DNA from: Chara braunii
Taxonomy: Eukaryota > Streptophyta > Charophyceae > Charales > Characeae
Length of the DNA: 28,482 nucleotides
Assembly: GCA_003427395.1 (NCBI GenBank)
Contig: BFEA01000195.1
Location: 1,477,504 to 1,505,985 of the forward strand
Reading direction: 5' to 3'
This document shows, in pieces, positions 1 to 9,729 of this stretch; the first letter of the stretch is position 1, and every line of letters starts with the position of its first letter. Under the pieces are notes generated by a model. It had not been told where the DNA came from, ran no database searches, and was given only the letters and a program-made list of their open reading frames with translations. The position numbers and the translations under genes are program-made.

Positions 1-92
<92 letters not shown>

Positions 93-116
93 GATAGAGA
101 CAGACAGACAGAGAGC
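1..116. repeat. (GA)n / (CAGA)n microsatellite
   Basis: An uninterrupted GA dinucleotide run of about 80 bases is followed by CAGA/GATA-type variants. It is a simple sequence repeat with no coding potential. The same dinucleotide in the same phase closes the window at its other end. Confidence 0.97.
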
Positions 117-1140
117 GCACGAGTCGGGATTATGTCTTTTATCCCCCCCCCCTCCTACATCTGTGTAATTTTGACAATTAGCGCCAACCATCTTTTTGCT
201 CACAGTTATCTCGGATTTTCTTCCTTTTGGTAAATTGATGAATGATTGATCAACTTGTCCTTCTCTGTTCTTCCATGAGCTTATTGAGTTTGGTATGATA
301 ATCGTCCGTATCTGATTTATGCGTGTTTTGGGCTACAGTAGTGTGGATGAATGATTGAGCAGACTAGAGTGTTTCGATGTAGGTGTACTCGTCGATTTCT
401 TGCTCTTTTCCATTTTTTTACAATATAGATTGGAATGTCGTGTGATTAACTGTGTACCTCACCTCCCACCCTCGAATTTCGATTAATGTATGGATGTCGA
501 GTCTTGAGGAGGGTGCATCTCTTGACACTTTTGTCAACTTGGAACTAGCGATCCGGTTGATCGATCGTCCACCACCGGAGACTGCGTGATTTCTGTCCGT
601 TGTGCGTGCACGTAACAATGGATGGATGGGTGCTTCATATGGGAATGAATTAGATATGTATGCTAGATGATTGGACGTCTTCCCTTAGGCACACCCGTTT
701 CAATTTCCTCCCTTAGCGCGAGGTACTAGTCTTGTGCACGCGCGTGTAAGCTCGGCTCCGAGGACCGTTGCCTACACGCATGTCTGCAAAACCTGCCTTC
801 GAACCGCTCCCCGAATGTCCGAGCTTCTGCTTGTTCTGCAGTATGAATATTGAAACTCCTTTTTGTGTTACCGATCGTGAGTGTTTGAGAGATCGAGAGT
901 TCCGATAATACTAGGAGCGCACATTTCTCCACGCACCTCAGGGCCAAACTTCCGGATTCACCTATCAAACAAGACGTGAACGTGTTTGTCAGTGGGATAT
1001 CGGGCGAACCTTAAATAGCATTCCCTACCCTTTCCGCCGTTTCGGCCCGCCCACGTATCAAATCATCGCCGAACCCAGCATCGTCATCATCGAAACGGAG
1101 TGCACTCGCTATTATCTTACATTACCTTTCCATTGCCTGA
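117..1140. other. no recognisable gene
   Basis: No long open frame, RNA gene or mobile-element protein is recognisable here. A C-run lies at about 144-153. Short open frames on both strands have no family resemblance. It may be intergenic DNA or the flank of a host gene outside the window. Confidence 0.5.
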
Positions 1141-1600
1141 CGATAGCCCCTTGGCATGAGCTTGCCAGCAGGACTGAGCCTACCGAGCCAAGGGGTTCCC
1201 TCGACAAACCCTCTCCGAAGACGAGCGAGTCGGAGCGACGGAGGCATAGTCTCTGGCTGAGCCCTTCCACGTCGGACTCCGAGGCTCGCGACATTGGTTG
1301 ACAACAAGTGATTACACAGCGCGATAGTCATAGTGTCCTGGCTGTGCATCAAATTCAAGACCGACCTAGACGACGGAACCAGCGAAGGTGGTAACTCCAA
1401 GCTTCGAGGCTCTCAAAACCAGATGCAACTCGCACTTGCCCTTTTGCACTCTCACTCCTGAAACTTGCCACAGGAGATTCCAGTTCCGACCTGGGATTCC
1501 ACCCCCATTATCCTAAAATCCTCGGCACACCCCATTTTTCGCACTTCCGGGCCCCCATCCCACTCCGATCAGGAAGTCGGACATCACAACGCCACGGCTC
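1141..1600 (+). pseudogene. diverged copy A of a duplicated segment (partner 3535-4030)
   Basis: Several blocks match 3535-4030 in the same order. The block TACCGAGCCAAGG (1181) matches 3583, CCACGTCGGA (1267) matches 3657, and a block beginning AAAATCCTCGGCACA (about 1514) matches about 3933 and continues to ACTCCGATCAGGAAG. In the + frame beginning at 1181 the translation Y-R-A-K-G-F followed by S-E-D-E-R resembles Y-R-A-K-D-F followed by G-E-D-E-R in the open frame at 3233-3796. Copy A then hits a TAG (about 1247) and seems to carry a one-base deletion just upstream. It is therefore a decayed copy of a sequence that may once have been coding. The family is not recognised. It could be an old transposon fragment or a duplicated host exon. 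Confidence 0.55.
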
Positions 1601-2379
1601 TTGAACCTCCCCTGCCCGTTGCCTCCTCGTTGGCGCCATGCATGCAAACCTCCCCTCCCCGCTTTCCTCGCTGCCTTCAACACTCTCTTCTTCATGCTCA
1701 CACTCCTCTCTCTGTAACCGTTTTCCATCTCTTCTTTGCCTTGCGCGTCTCTTCTCTTTCTTGATCAACTGAGTCTTGGTTCAGTGTCACACTATTCTTC
1801 TCGCTCTTCTTCTTCCCGCTGTAATCCTCACGCCGAAATAGTTCGTCGACTCCCTCTTCGCTCCCTCTAGCCAAGGAGACGCGTCGTATAAGAAGGAAAT
1901 TCCTGATTCACGGCGATTCGGGTGGGCTACAATTGGGATCCAAAGGATCGACATGACTTTCGTCAGGCGAGTGTTCCGGAACCTCCCTCTACGCCTCCCT
2001 ACCTCAGTCCTAACCCTCCCTAGCATCTATCTCCTTTTACCCAGCTAGAAATTCCGCAAGCGCTCCCGAAAATCTTTGTCTCGACTCATCAGCTAGCTTC
2101 CGGAAAGCAGTGGCTAGACAGTATGTGGGAAGGTGCGAGTCGAGTCGAAAAACCCCGACGAGCTGACTATAGCCTTAGCGGCGGAACGCTGGATCGCCTG
2201 ACGGACTGTGGGATCTAGGGCCAGACAGTGCAAAGACTAACTTGGCGGGGTGACGATTGCTTTGGTGGATTAGCCGATGACGGTCGGGATCGTTAGTGCT
2301 TGTGAGAAGTTTGAATCGGAACTGAGTGAGTGCAGGGCTGGGGCCATCACAAACGCTTATCGGGTAGTTGAAAATTCAG
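1601..2379. other. no recognisable gene
   Basis: The stretch 1601-1770 is pyrimidine-rich on the + strand (CT/CCT tracts), and 1771-2379 is mixed sequence. I see no conserved protein, RNA gene or terminal repeat. Confidence 0.45.
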
Positions 2380-2875
2380 GAATGAAAATTATGAAATGAG
2401 AGTTTGGGCAGTCTGAAAATTTTGAATGGTCACGAAGTGGTGAAAGGTTTGAAGACCCTGAAACCACCTTTTTAGGAAGCTCACATCCTGAAGTGGTAAA
2501 GGGTGTCCTGAAGTGGTCAAGTGAGAGATTTTGGCAGCCTGAAAATCCTTAATGGTCCTGAAGTGGTGAAAGGTCCGAAGACCATGAAAACCACCCTTCA
2601 CCACTTTAGGATGCACCCTGCCTAAACAGGTGGTTTTCAGGGTCTTCAGAGCTTTCACCACTTCAGGACCAATCCAGGATTTTCAAACTCGAATGGTTCT
2701 AAAGTGGTGAAAGGTCCGAAGACCCTGAAAACCATCTGTTTAGGCAGACTGCATCCTGAAGTGGTGGAGGGTGTCTTGAAGTGGTGAAAAATCTGAAGAC
2801 CTTGAAAAACACCTGTTTAGGCAGGCTGCATCCTGAAGTTGTGAAGGGTGTCCTTAAGTGGTGATGAAGAATACG
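2380..2875. repeat. modular repeat cluster (CCTGAAGTGGTGAA-type units)
   Basis: A motif close to CCTGAAGTGGTGAAAGG occurs about nine times on the + strand (near 2432, 2488, 2509, 2556, 2703, 2755, 2775, 2834 and 2851) and twice inverted (about 2600 and 2657). It alternates with GAAGACCCTGAAAACCACC (near 2451, 2577, 2717 and 2792) and with TGTTTAGGCAGGCTGCATCC. The order is module-like rather than one fixed period. It looks like a decaying minisatellite or the inside of a foldback element. There is no credible protein. Confidence 0.8.
2554..2670. repeat. 42-bp inverted repeat with 33-bp spacer
   Basis: Arm 2554-2595 (begins GGTCCTGAAGTGG, ends AAAACCACC) is the reverse complement of 2629-2670 at 39 of 42 positions. 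The spacer is 2596-2628. It would form a very stable hairpin and is embedded in the modular repeat cluster, where it marks an inversion of the unit. Confidence 0.9.
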
Positions 2876-3232
2876 ACTGTTGTTAACCTTCTCTCGGGGC
2901 CATGGTGAAATTTTATCGCAGAAGTGCTTCCTTTTATCCCAAAATTTGTATCTTCGAGCGTGAGTTCTCATCACTCGGCTTTTAAGCCGGAATTTCCCTG
3001 GACAAGATCGCCAGATATTCTGTGATTGCTTTCTATTCGTTCCTCCCTTCTGATCTGCGTTTATTCTCTCTCACTCTTTCTCTTCCTGTCATGTTATGTT
3101 ATCATGGATGTATTATGGTAACTTTGATTCTCTCACTTTGATATATGCATGCAGTGGGTCGTATTAGAGAGCTTGTGATAACATGATTGAGAGGATGATT
3201 GACTGATTGACTGAATCATTTGGCTGCCTGGA
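2876..3232. other. no recognisable gene
   Basis: Mixed sequence with a CT-rich tract (about 3050-3090) and two near-identical short copies of TGATTGA near 3185-3215. I see no gene. Confidence 0.45.
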
Positions 3233-3796
3233 GTGTCAAAAAATTGTTTTAATTTTTTTGCCATGTGGACTGACGGCCTCAACCCAACCGGGCGCCAACT
3301 TCGTGTGCCCCCGCCATGCCCCTTCCCGTACAACGAGGAAAGAATACGTGTATGCGAGCGGGACGTACAAGAAGCCGTCACCAAGATTGGAGGGCGCTAC
3401 TACTTTCCTCCCGAAACTCGATGTTCTGGGTTCGTCGGTGCGGGTTTTGTTATTGTTGATACACAGTTTCCACCCGATTCGTTGTTGCTGTCATTTAACG
3501 AGTTGATTGTCGTCCCGTGGCCAGCAGTGGATTCCCATTGGCCTAACACTCTTTGCAGCGATTGTCACCGCTTCGAGCGTTACCGAGCCAAGGATTTCCA
3601 CTACCGCACACGTGGTGAGGATGAGCGCAAAGAGAGGGCTGCTCGATTGAAACCCTCCACGTCGGATTCAGAGTTGTGTATTGAGCGTGGACGAGATCTC
3701 ATCCGCAAATGGGCTACCACGTGTGTACCCGCCCCCTTCCACGCGAAACGAAGAGCGGCGGCTTGTTGGGAAGTTCAGCGATACTTTTTGGATTGA
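3233..3796 (+). CDS. unidentified open frame, possible exon or transposon remnant
   Basis: This is a 187-codon open frame with an unexceptional start. The segment from about residue 12 looks protein-like: CPFPYNEERIRVCERDVQEA, then G-G-R-Y-Y-F-P-P-E-T, then LLLSFNELIVVPWP, and a CX2C pair in LCSDCHRFERYR, followed by a charged stretch. No family is recognised. The G-x-G-x2-(hydrophobic) segment followed by a CX2C loosely recalls the start of SET/MYND proteins, but no further zinc ligands follow, so that call is not made. Residues around YRAKDF to EDER have a decayed relative at 1181-1250, so the sequence belongs to a repeated family. A second + frame (3681-4334) overlaps its end and holds the last part of the duplicated block. 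An intron or frameshift is possible. Confidence 0.35.
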   Translation: MSKNCFNFFAMWTDGLNPTGRQLRVPPPCPFPYNEERIRVCERDVQEAVTKIGGRYYFPPETRCSGFVGAGFVIVDTQFPPDSLLLSFNELIVVPWPAVDSHWPNTLCSDCHRFERYRAKDFHYRTRGEDERKERAARLKPSTSDSELCIERGRDLIRKWATTCVPAPFHAKRRAAACWEVQRYFLD

Positions 3797-4030
3797 ATTT
3801 CCCATAGCCGCGAGTCCCGCGCGCGCCTTTTTCTCCCTTCAACCCGCGCAGCGACGGACCTCCTTCTTACTAAGGTCGGACCTTCACGAGGGATTTCAGT
3901 TCTGTATGTGTCCCCACACTCAACTTTTGCAAAAATCCTTGGCACATCCCATCTTCGCTGTCCTCCCGGGGCCCTTCTGCAAATCAAAACACTCCGACCG
4001 GGAAGCAGCGCAGGGCGTGAGGTTGAGCAT
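3535..4030 (+). repeat. copy B of the duplicated segment (partner 1141-1600)
   Basis: This is the better preserved partner of 1141-1600, with the matching blocks in the same order and similar spacing (88 against 74 bases between the first two). It starts inside the open frame at 3233-3796 and runs past its stop to ACTCCGACCGGGAAG and CATCACACACG. The duplicated unit is therefore not limited to that frame. Confidence 0.55.
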
Positions 4031-4394
4031 CACACACGTGTCCGACCTTGGCAGTGAGAATACATTTCGACAGTCCCTCTGCGGGAGAAAGTTAAAAGTG
4101 GGCAAAGGGGGAAGACCGTCGGGCATAGAAGAGACCCGTGGAGCGGCGCTGCACCCCCCTGACCATGCTCCACCTTCCGAGGTTGATGGCGGCACATCTC
4201 CGCTCGCAGATTCCATGTTGAACGACAAGGAAGATGCAGACAGGCTTGAGTTGCGGTTCTGCTCCATACCTGCTTGCCGCGCACGGCGACGAAAACTGCA
4301 AAACTGCTGCCTTGGTTGCGCACGCCAGCTATGAAAGCAATTCCGTAGACTCTGCCAACGACCAGGAAAACGACTGGTGTACACGTGCTACCAC
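4031..4394. other. no recognisable gene
   Basis: Open frames exist on both strands (for example + 3681-4334), but none shows a recognisable domain. I cannot support a gene. Confidence 0.4.
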
Positions 4395-4430
4395 GCGCAC
4401 TTCATTATAAAATATTTCGATGAAGTGCGC
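4395..4430. repeat. 11-bp perfect inverted repeat
   Basis: GCGCACTTCAT (4395-4405) and ATGAAGTGCGC (4420-4430) are perfect complements around a 14-base AT-rich loop. A run of nine A follows at about 4441. It could be a terminator-like hairpin or a relic of a small element. No gene depends on it. Confidence 0.7.
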
Positions 4431-4889
4431 ACACGACACTAAAAAAAAATAGCTCCTTTCGCACCCCAATGGGAACTGCCACAGAATGCCTTGCTCGTCC
4501 ATGGGACAACGGCGGGCCCCAATGGCATAATGTCCCACTACCGGGAAAGCAGCCCACCCACGTCGCACGGTCCTCTGCTGCACTGATGAACCAGGCGACA
4601 ACTGGCGGACATCGAAAAGGCAGACGCATTGTCAAAGCAGGTTTTTCGGTAGGGATAGGGGTCCTCGAGCTTTCCATCTTGTGTAGCGCCGTTGGGCCGT
4701 CCATCACGACCTACGCGCCACGTACACAAAAATGTACCCTTAACAATGTGCCATGCCATCCTACATGGGATTGTTGTGGGATCCGCATTTCTCAACAAAA
4801 TTGCCCACTTTACGCACTGTTGGTCCTGAAGCTTAGTCCGTAATTGCATATGCTCTAAGATCTAGGGGGTTGCACGCAGATGCTGGCAA
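4431..4889. other. no recognisable gene
   Basis: A + strand open frame at 4469-4843 has no recognisable motif and several opposing frames. I see no supported gene. Confidence 0.4.
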
Positions 4890-4997
4890 GGTGCATATCT
4901 TACTGCAAAAGGTTGCCGGCCAGCTCGAGATGGTGTGGCAGAGTTGGAGCCGCCCTGCAATCGGGTAGAATTTGTAGAAAGAGCCCACGCCAAAACC
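4890..4997 (+). repeat. left part of an R-like repeat flanking element 1 (diverged)
   Basis: The stretch runs from TTGCCGGCCAGCTCGAG to CACGCCAAAACC and abuts the poly(T) of element 1. Its end, GTAGAAAGAGCCCACGCCAA, closely resembles 14090-14107 (GTAGAAGGCGCCAACGCCAA) beside element 2. It more weakly resembles the left half of the intact R copy, which ends GGCGCCAAAACCTTTT at 13721. I read it as the R-family target sequence into which element 1 inserted. Confidence 0.5.
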
Positions 4998-5015
4998 TTT
5001 TTTTTTTTTTTTTTA

Positions 5016-5481
5016 ACCCAATATCATATTATCATAGAGTTGAAACGAGGTCGGGGACCTCATAATTCTATCTGGAGTTACCCCCACAGCATCAGCCGGT
5101 TTAGCTTATAAAACTCATTGCTTGAAACTCAATCAAAAGACTTCAATACCGCTTGCTCTCAATTGTCTTCACTCTGGCTGTACAAGCCCTGAACCTATCT
5201 CCTACTGAAAGCCATTTATTCCTAAATAGGCCTATCTGCGGCCTGGAGCTCCGTCTATCCGACCAAGTGGAACCTGAATCCCCACCAAGTAGAGACACTC
5301 TCCGCCCCCCTCCCCTATGCAGGCTACTGCACCTGCCCACTGGGCCACTGGAACCGAGTGCCCTGGTTCTTAACTAGATATTAACAGGTTGCTAACTAGT
5401 TAGAGGGGTGAAAAGATAGAGGATCGAGTGAGTAGAAGGGGAATAGAGAGAAGAGTGGGGGAGAGGGGGGAAGATGGGGCC
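5016..5481 (-). other. element 1 3' UTR
   Basis: This non-coding sequence lies between the ORF2 stop and the poly(A). The half nearest the tail shares GAGGTCGGGG, CCTCATAA and GCATCAGCCGGTTTAGCTTA with the same part of element 2 (14181-14241). The half nearest ORF2 is purine-rich on + and is not shared. Confidence 0.8.
5047..5099 (-). promoter_or_regulatory. paired 3'-UTR hairpins of element 1
   Basis: Hairpin B is GAGGTC (5047-5052), loop GGG, then GACCTC (5056-5061), a perfect 6-bp stem. Hairpin A (5083-5099) has loop AGCATCA, identical to element 2, but its stem has one mismatch and one wobble. The order and spacing match elements 2 and 3. A role in template recognition by the RT is inferred from LINEs whose RT binds a 3' stem-loop. 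Confidence 0.55.
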
Positions 5482-8400
5482 CTACTTCGAAAGCCAGGGA
5501 GATATCACTAACTTCCCCGTAAAAGTGACCACTGCGAACTGATTGTCACGCGCCCAAGTCACCAGAAACCAGTGTCTGCCCCTTGGCGTCTTGCCTCCGT
5601 TCGCTTTCCTGATCCAGTTGACCCGTATCATAGTCCCGATCCATGCCTTGACCTTGGCAATGAGGGCAGAGTCGTTTGTCCATTGCTGTTGGAACAAGAC
5701 ATTGTTCTGGTCTTCCCATATTACCCAGATAAGAATGGATCGGATCGCCTGTGCTACATATCCCCTGCCCTTGACTTTGAACCATGTGGCTGGGATCCGA
5801 CCGTAAAGTGCCCAGTCCTCGTCCCATGGCAAAATAGGGCCAGTGAAGCGGAGCCAATGTTGCTCCCACCATTGCCAGATCCTCTTTGAGGCTGGGCATG
5901 CCCTGAAAAGGTGCTGCATTGTTTTTTCTTGTCTGCCTCCACATCTGCGATATTTCGTTTCTATATCCATTCCCTTTTTGAAGAGCCAGGTCGAGGTTGG
6001 AATGGCGGCATGTGACAGTAGCTAGAGTACTCCAGCAAGCTTTTGTGAGGGCAGGGAAGTGAGCTGGATCCACAGAGTTTTCATATCCCTCCTTGTAATT
6101 TGTCTGGTGTCTCCTTTGAGCCTGTTGAGCAGCCCTGCTATCGTTGTTGGCAGATCACAGTCCTTCATTTGCACTTGCCTTCCGAGGGCAGAAGTGTATT
6201 GATGCAAGGCCTTGGCTTGACTCAGGGGTGGTTCCCAGGACGAGGCTAGGGGGTCTATTCGGAGAGCTTTCAGTGATATCCCCTTTAACAGTAGGTCATG
6301 TGTGGTAACCTCTGCTTTGGTCGTCGTCTGCACTCGGATTTGTTGTAGAGCTTGTTGAGCTTTTACCGCTATCTCTCCTAGGGGCTGTAGCCTGCTGGTA
6401 GGCACCGGGGCCACTGTTGGGGTCGACTTCTGGGCACGCCAGGTGTCTGTGTCAAGCTGTTCTTCTATGCAAATTACAGCCCCTGGGTCTGTTTCTTGCA
6501 CATCCCTGTACCATTCTCCCTCTAGAGGGATGTTGGAGCGAAGTAGTTCCAACCAGTGCGTTGTAATTTGTTCACGGATTTGATGACTTCTGGCCGAGAT
6601 GAGCTGGAGACTTCCGAGTTTCTGCTTTAGCTGTTGTGCTGAAATCCAATCATCCTGGTCGTCATCCCACATATCCCGAATTGTAGTTACACCACACTCC
6701 ACCCATCGTCTTCCGAAGTTGCCCGGAGATGCAGTTGCTTCGAAGGCCTGCCCCTGCTCGTTGCAGATGTTTTCATTGTTGAAGATGTTCTGTTTGAGCA
6801 CCTCCTCCTTGGTTGCTGGTTCTCTGTTGAGCGTCGGATGTTGTTGACTCCAGGCTGCCCACAACCCTCTTGTTAATGGCGAAGACAATTGTCTGCGGGC
6901 AATCGAGCACCTGAAGAGACAACACCAAACGTCTTCTCCACGTGACAGGGAAAGTTCTTGTTGGATCAGATACTCAAGGATAATAAGCCAGCTCCTGCAC
7001 TCCGTCTGGCTCGCTACCTTGGAGAGCCATTTGGTTAAAAGTGCCACGTTTTGCTTTTTTGGATCAATGATCCCAAAGCCTCCATCAATCTTAGCAGTTG
7101 TCACCTTAGACCAGGCACATTTAGTGATGTAGCCCTGCGTTTCTCGTGCAGCAGGTTTCCTTAGATAGCGCGCGACATCTGTTGTTAAATGCCTAGTGAC
7201 TGACTTGGAGATCAGACATACTGGAGCAACAAACCAAAGTTGCACGAAGACAAATGAGTTGATGAGGAGAGCCCGCCCAAGTAATGACATGCCAACTGCT
7301 ACTCGACATCACTGTACACCGGCCTGGACTTTGGCTTGGAGGATTGCACTCTGCTTCGGTCTCGCATCACCTAGAGAGACCTGTACTCCCAGGTAGCGCT
7401 CCGAGAGGTCTGGGTTTATTCGTTTCATCCCCTAGTCTTTCCCTAAAAGATCGTAGTTCTTGGGGAGAAAGTATACCAATTTGCCCTAGTTGACTTGGGT
7501 TTCGGAGAGCGTGGCGTAGGTATCCAGCATCACCTTGGCTTCCTGCATGGATTTCTGGGTGGCTTCCATGACCAATAGGAGGTCGTCTGCTATGGCTCCA
7601 GTTAAGAGTGTTTCCCCTGCTCCACGTCTCAGACCTTGTATGCGCTGCGAGGCTCTAAGGGAGTTCAGGAGGACTTCCATCTGCACTGCGAACAATAGTG
7701 ACGCCAGCGGACAGCCTTGTCTGAGCGAGCGGGTCAACGAGAAGGTGGATGCGAGGAAGCCGTTGACGTTCAATGTGGCGGTCGAATCCGCGTACAGTTC
7801 TCGTACCCATGTGCGGTAATTTGGCCCAAAGCCCATGTGCTCGAGAGTGGCCAACACAAATGACCAATTCAGTCGATCATAGGCTTTTTCGAGGTCGAGC
7901 ATTGCTGCCAAGAGCTCTCTCCGTTCTCGTTGTATGATCTCCAAGGCACCAATGGCTGTCAAGATGTTCTCTGCTATTGAGCGCCCTTGAACGAACGCAC
8001 CTTGATCCGTATGAACAAGGCTGGGGAGATATGGTGCCAACCTTCTAGCTAGAAGCTTATCTAATATCTTGTAGGAGACATTCAATCTTGAGATGGGCCG
8101 CCAATTTCGTATGTTGGACTTGTCGCCCTTTTTGTAGATTAATGTGATAATTCCCAGCTTCATGTCCTCTGTCAATGCTCCTCCGTCCAAGATGTGGTTA
8201 TAGAGAGAGAGAAGGTCCGGACCGATGTGCTCCCAGATCGCCTCATAGAACTCAACAGGTAGGCCATCTGATCCGGGACTCTTGCCATGTGCCATACTCT
8301 TGACCACCTCCCATAGCTCCTCCAATGTGATTGGACGTTCAAGGTTAAGTCGCGCCTCTAGGGACAGGCTAATGTGCGTGTGCTGCCAGATGTCATGCTC

Positions 8401-9729
8401 TGCTCTCAGTTGCTGCAGAGTGAGATCTGGCTGTCTTCTGCTTGTCAATATGTCGCTGAAGTAGGCCAGGGCATGCTCACCGATTTCTAGAGAGCTCCTA
8501 ACGGTCGCTGCTTCCGGATAGAAGGGGTGCTGTAGTTCCCTTATCCACACGTGTGCCCGAGGCGGGCATAGGTGTTGGAAGGTTTCTTTTGAAAGCCTGA
8601 CACCGGTAATCATTCCCTTCTCTTATGCTCTCTTGGCCCAGAGAACCTGCTGCTCCACTTGCAGGTCTTCCAATTTTTGCAGCCATCGGTTCCTTTGATG
8701 TTGCCAATAGAGTTCCGCCAACGGATCTTTTTCCAGCTCTGCCTCTGCTTCCGCGATCATGTTGCGACATTCTTCCTCTTGCTGTCTTCTAGTTCTTGCT
8801 TGCATCCTTGAGAAGGCGTCTAGTGCCCTTGTAACGATTCGGAGGCCCATCTGCAGCCAATTTGTTTCTGTGTCGAAGGCAGGCTTCATTTGCTGCCAGT
8901 CTCTCCAGTGTGCTGCGACCCACTCTGTGACACTGGGGAGGTTGAGCAAGTCTGTGTTTAAATGGAAAGTGCCAGGGCCTCGGGTAAGGTCCATTACCAG
9001 CTCAAAGCTTGCTGCAAGAGGACGGTGGTCGGACATCGATTCAATGCTACAACTGACTGTGGTTACGGCCTCCCACGGCGCCCCTTTGGCTAGGATGAGA
9101 TCGAGTCTTCTCTTAGGAGGCGGCCTGTTCCTTGTTTGCTGTGAGGAGAACCAGGTGAAGCCTGGTTCAGGCGGATGTGTGGTTCGAAATGTGGCCGTTA
9201 AACCTCACGTTGTCATAAAGTTACACAGCATCGCCTCATCGGTCTTTCTCGGTGCCACCGCAGGTGAGTCCAGACCTGGTGTGAGAGTCATGTTAAAGTC
9301 GCCCGCCAATATGAGATTGTCCACATCTGACACAATTGCAGGGAGCTCCTCGAAGAAGGATCTCCGTTTTGCAGGCTCCGCTGGTGCATAGATAGTCATA
9401 AAAGTCCAATTTTCTGACCCTAATTGCAGCAGAACATATGCCCAGCGGCCCCAGATGTCAAGCTCTTTGTCCAGAATCTCAGCGTCCAGATTTCTGTGGA
9501 GCAGAATCGCACAGCCTCCTCTGGTGTCCGCTGCTGAGGCCCAAATCTGTGGGCCTTGCCACCAGTTCTGAATTTGCTGGATTCGATCCTCATCCAACTT
9601 GGTTTCTTGCAAGAACAGGACCTGGATCTTCTGATCATGCATCCAAGTTCTTATACTTGGCTTCTTGTGGCGTTTCGTGGAGTCACCCAGCCCCCGTACG
9701 TTCCAAGTGCCCATTTTAAGCCCGGTCAT
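5482..9729 (-). pseudogene. element 1 ORF2: endonuclease-reverse transcriptase (six stops)
   Basis: ORF2 of a LINE nicks the target and reverse transcribes the element RNA at the nick. The chosen start is the ATG at 9729, which aligns with the element 2 start, and a second ATG lies 15 bases on. The natural stop follows GKLVISPWL-S-K. About 1,415 codons stay in one frame with no frameshift but with premature stops at 9205, 8623, 7486, 7432, 7309 and 6022. Visible domains are an EEP endonuclease (TWNVRGLG with N10, QETK with E42, GDFN near residue 147, SDHRP near 233), an RT (YKKGDK, NWRPIS, QGAFVQGRSIAEN, motif A MLDLEKAYD with D near 612, motif B LRQGCPL, motif C AIADD near 713-716) and a zf-RVT-like end (CGGRQEKTMQHLFRAC). 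The usual F/Y of the YADD box is I. The first zinc cysteine is Tyr. Confidence 0.9.

Noticed and set aside
3233-3796. SET/MYND-type protein start
   Set aside because: Only a loose G-x-G segment and one CX2C pair are visible, and the other zinc ligands and SET motifs are missing.
4469-4843. 124-codon + strand open frame
   Set aside because: No domain, no conserved neighbour and competing frames of similar length on the other strand.
8759-9391. 210-codon + strand open frame
   Set aside because: It lies antisense to the endonuclease part of element 1 ORF2 and has no domain of its own; it is a shadow.
5482-9729. Alternative genetic code (in-frame UAG/UAA read as Gln, as in some green algae)
   Set aside because: The in-frame stops of all three types replace Trp, Arg, Lys and Glu as well as Gln, while intact copies use normal codons at those sites. 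Decay explains this better.
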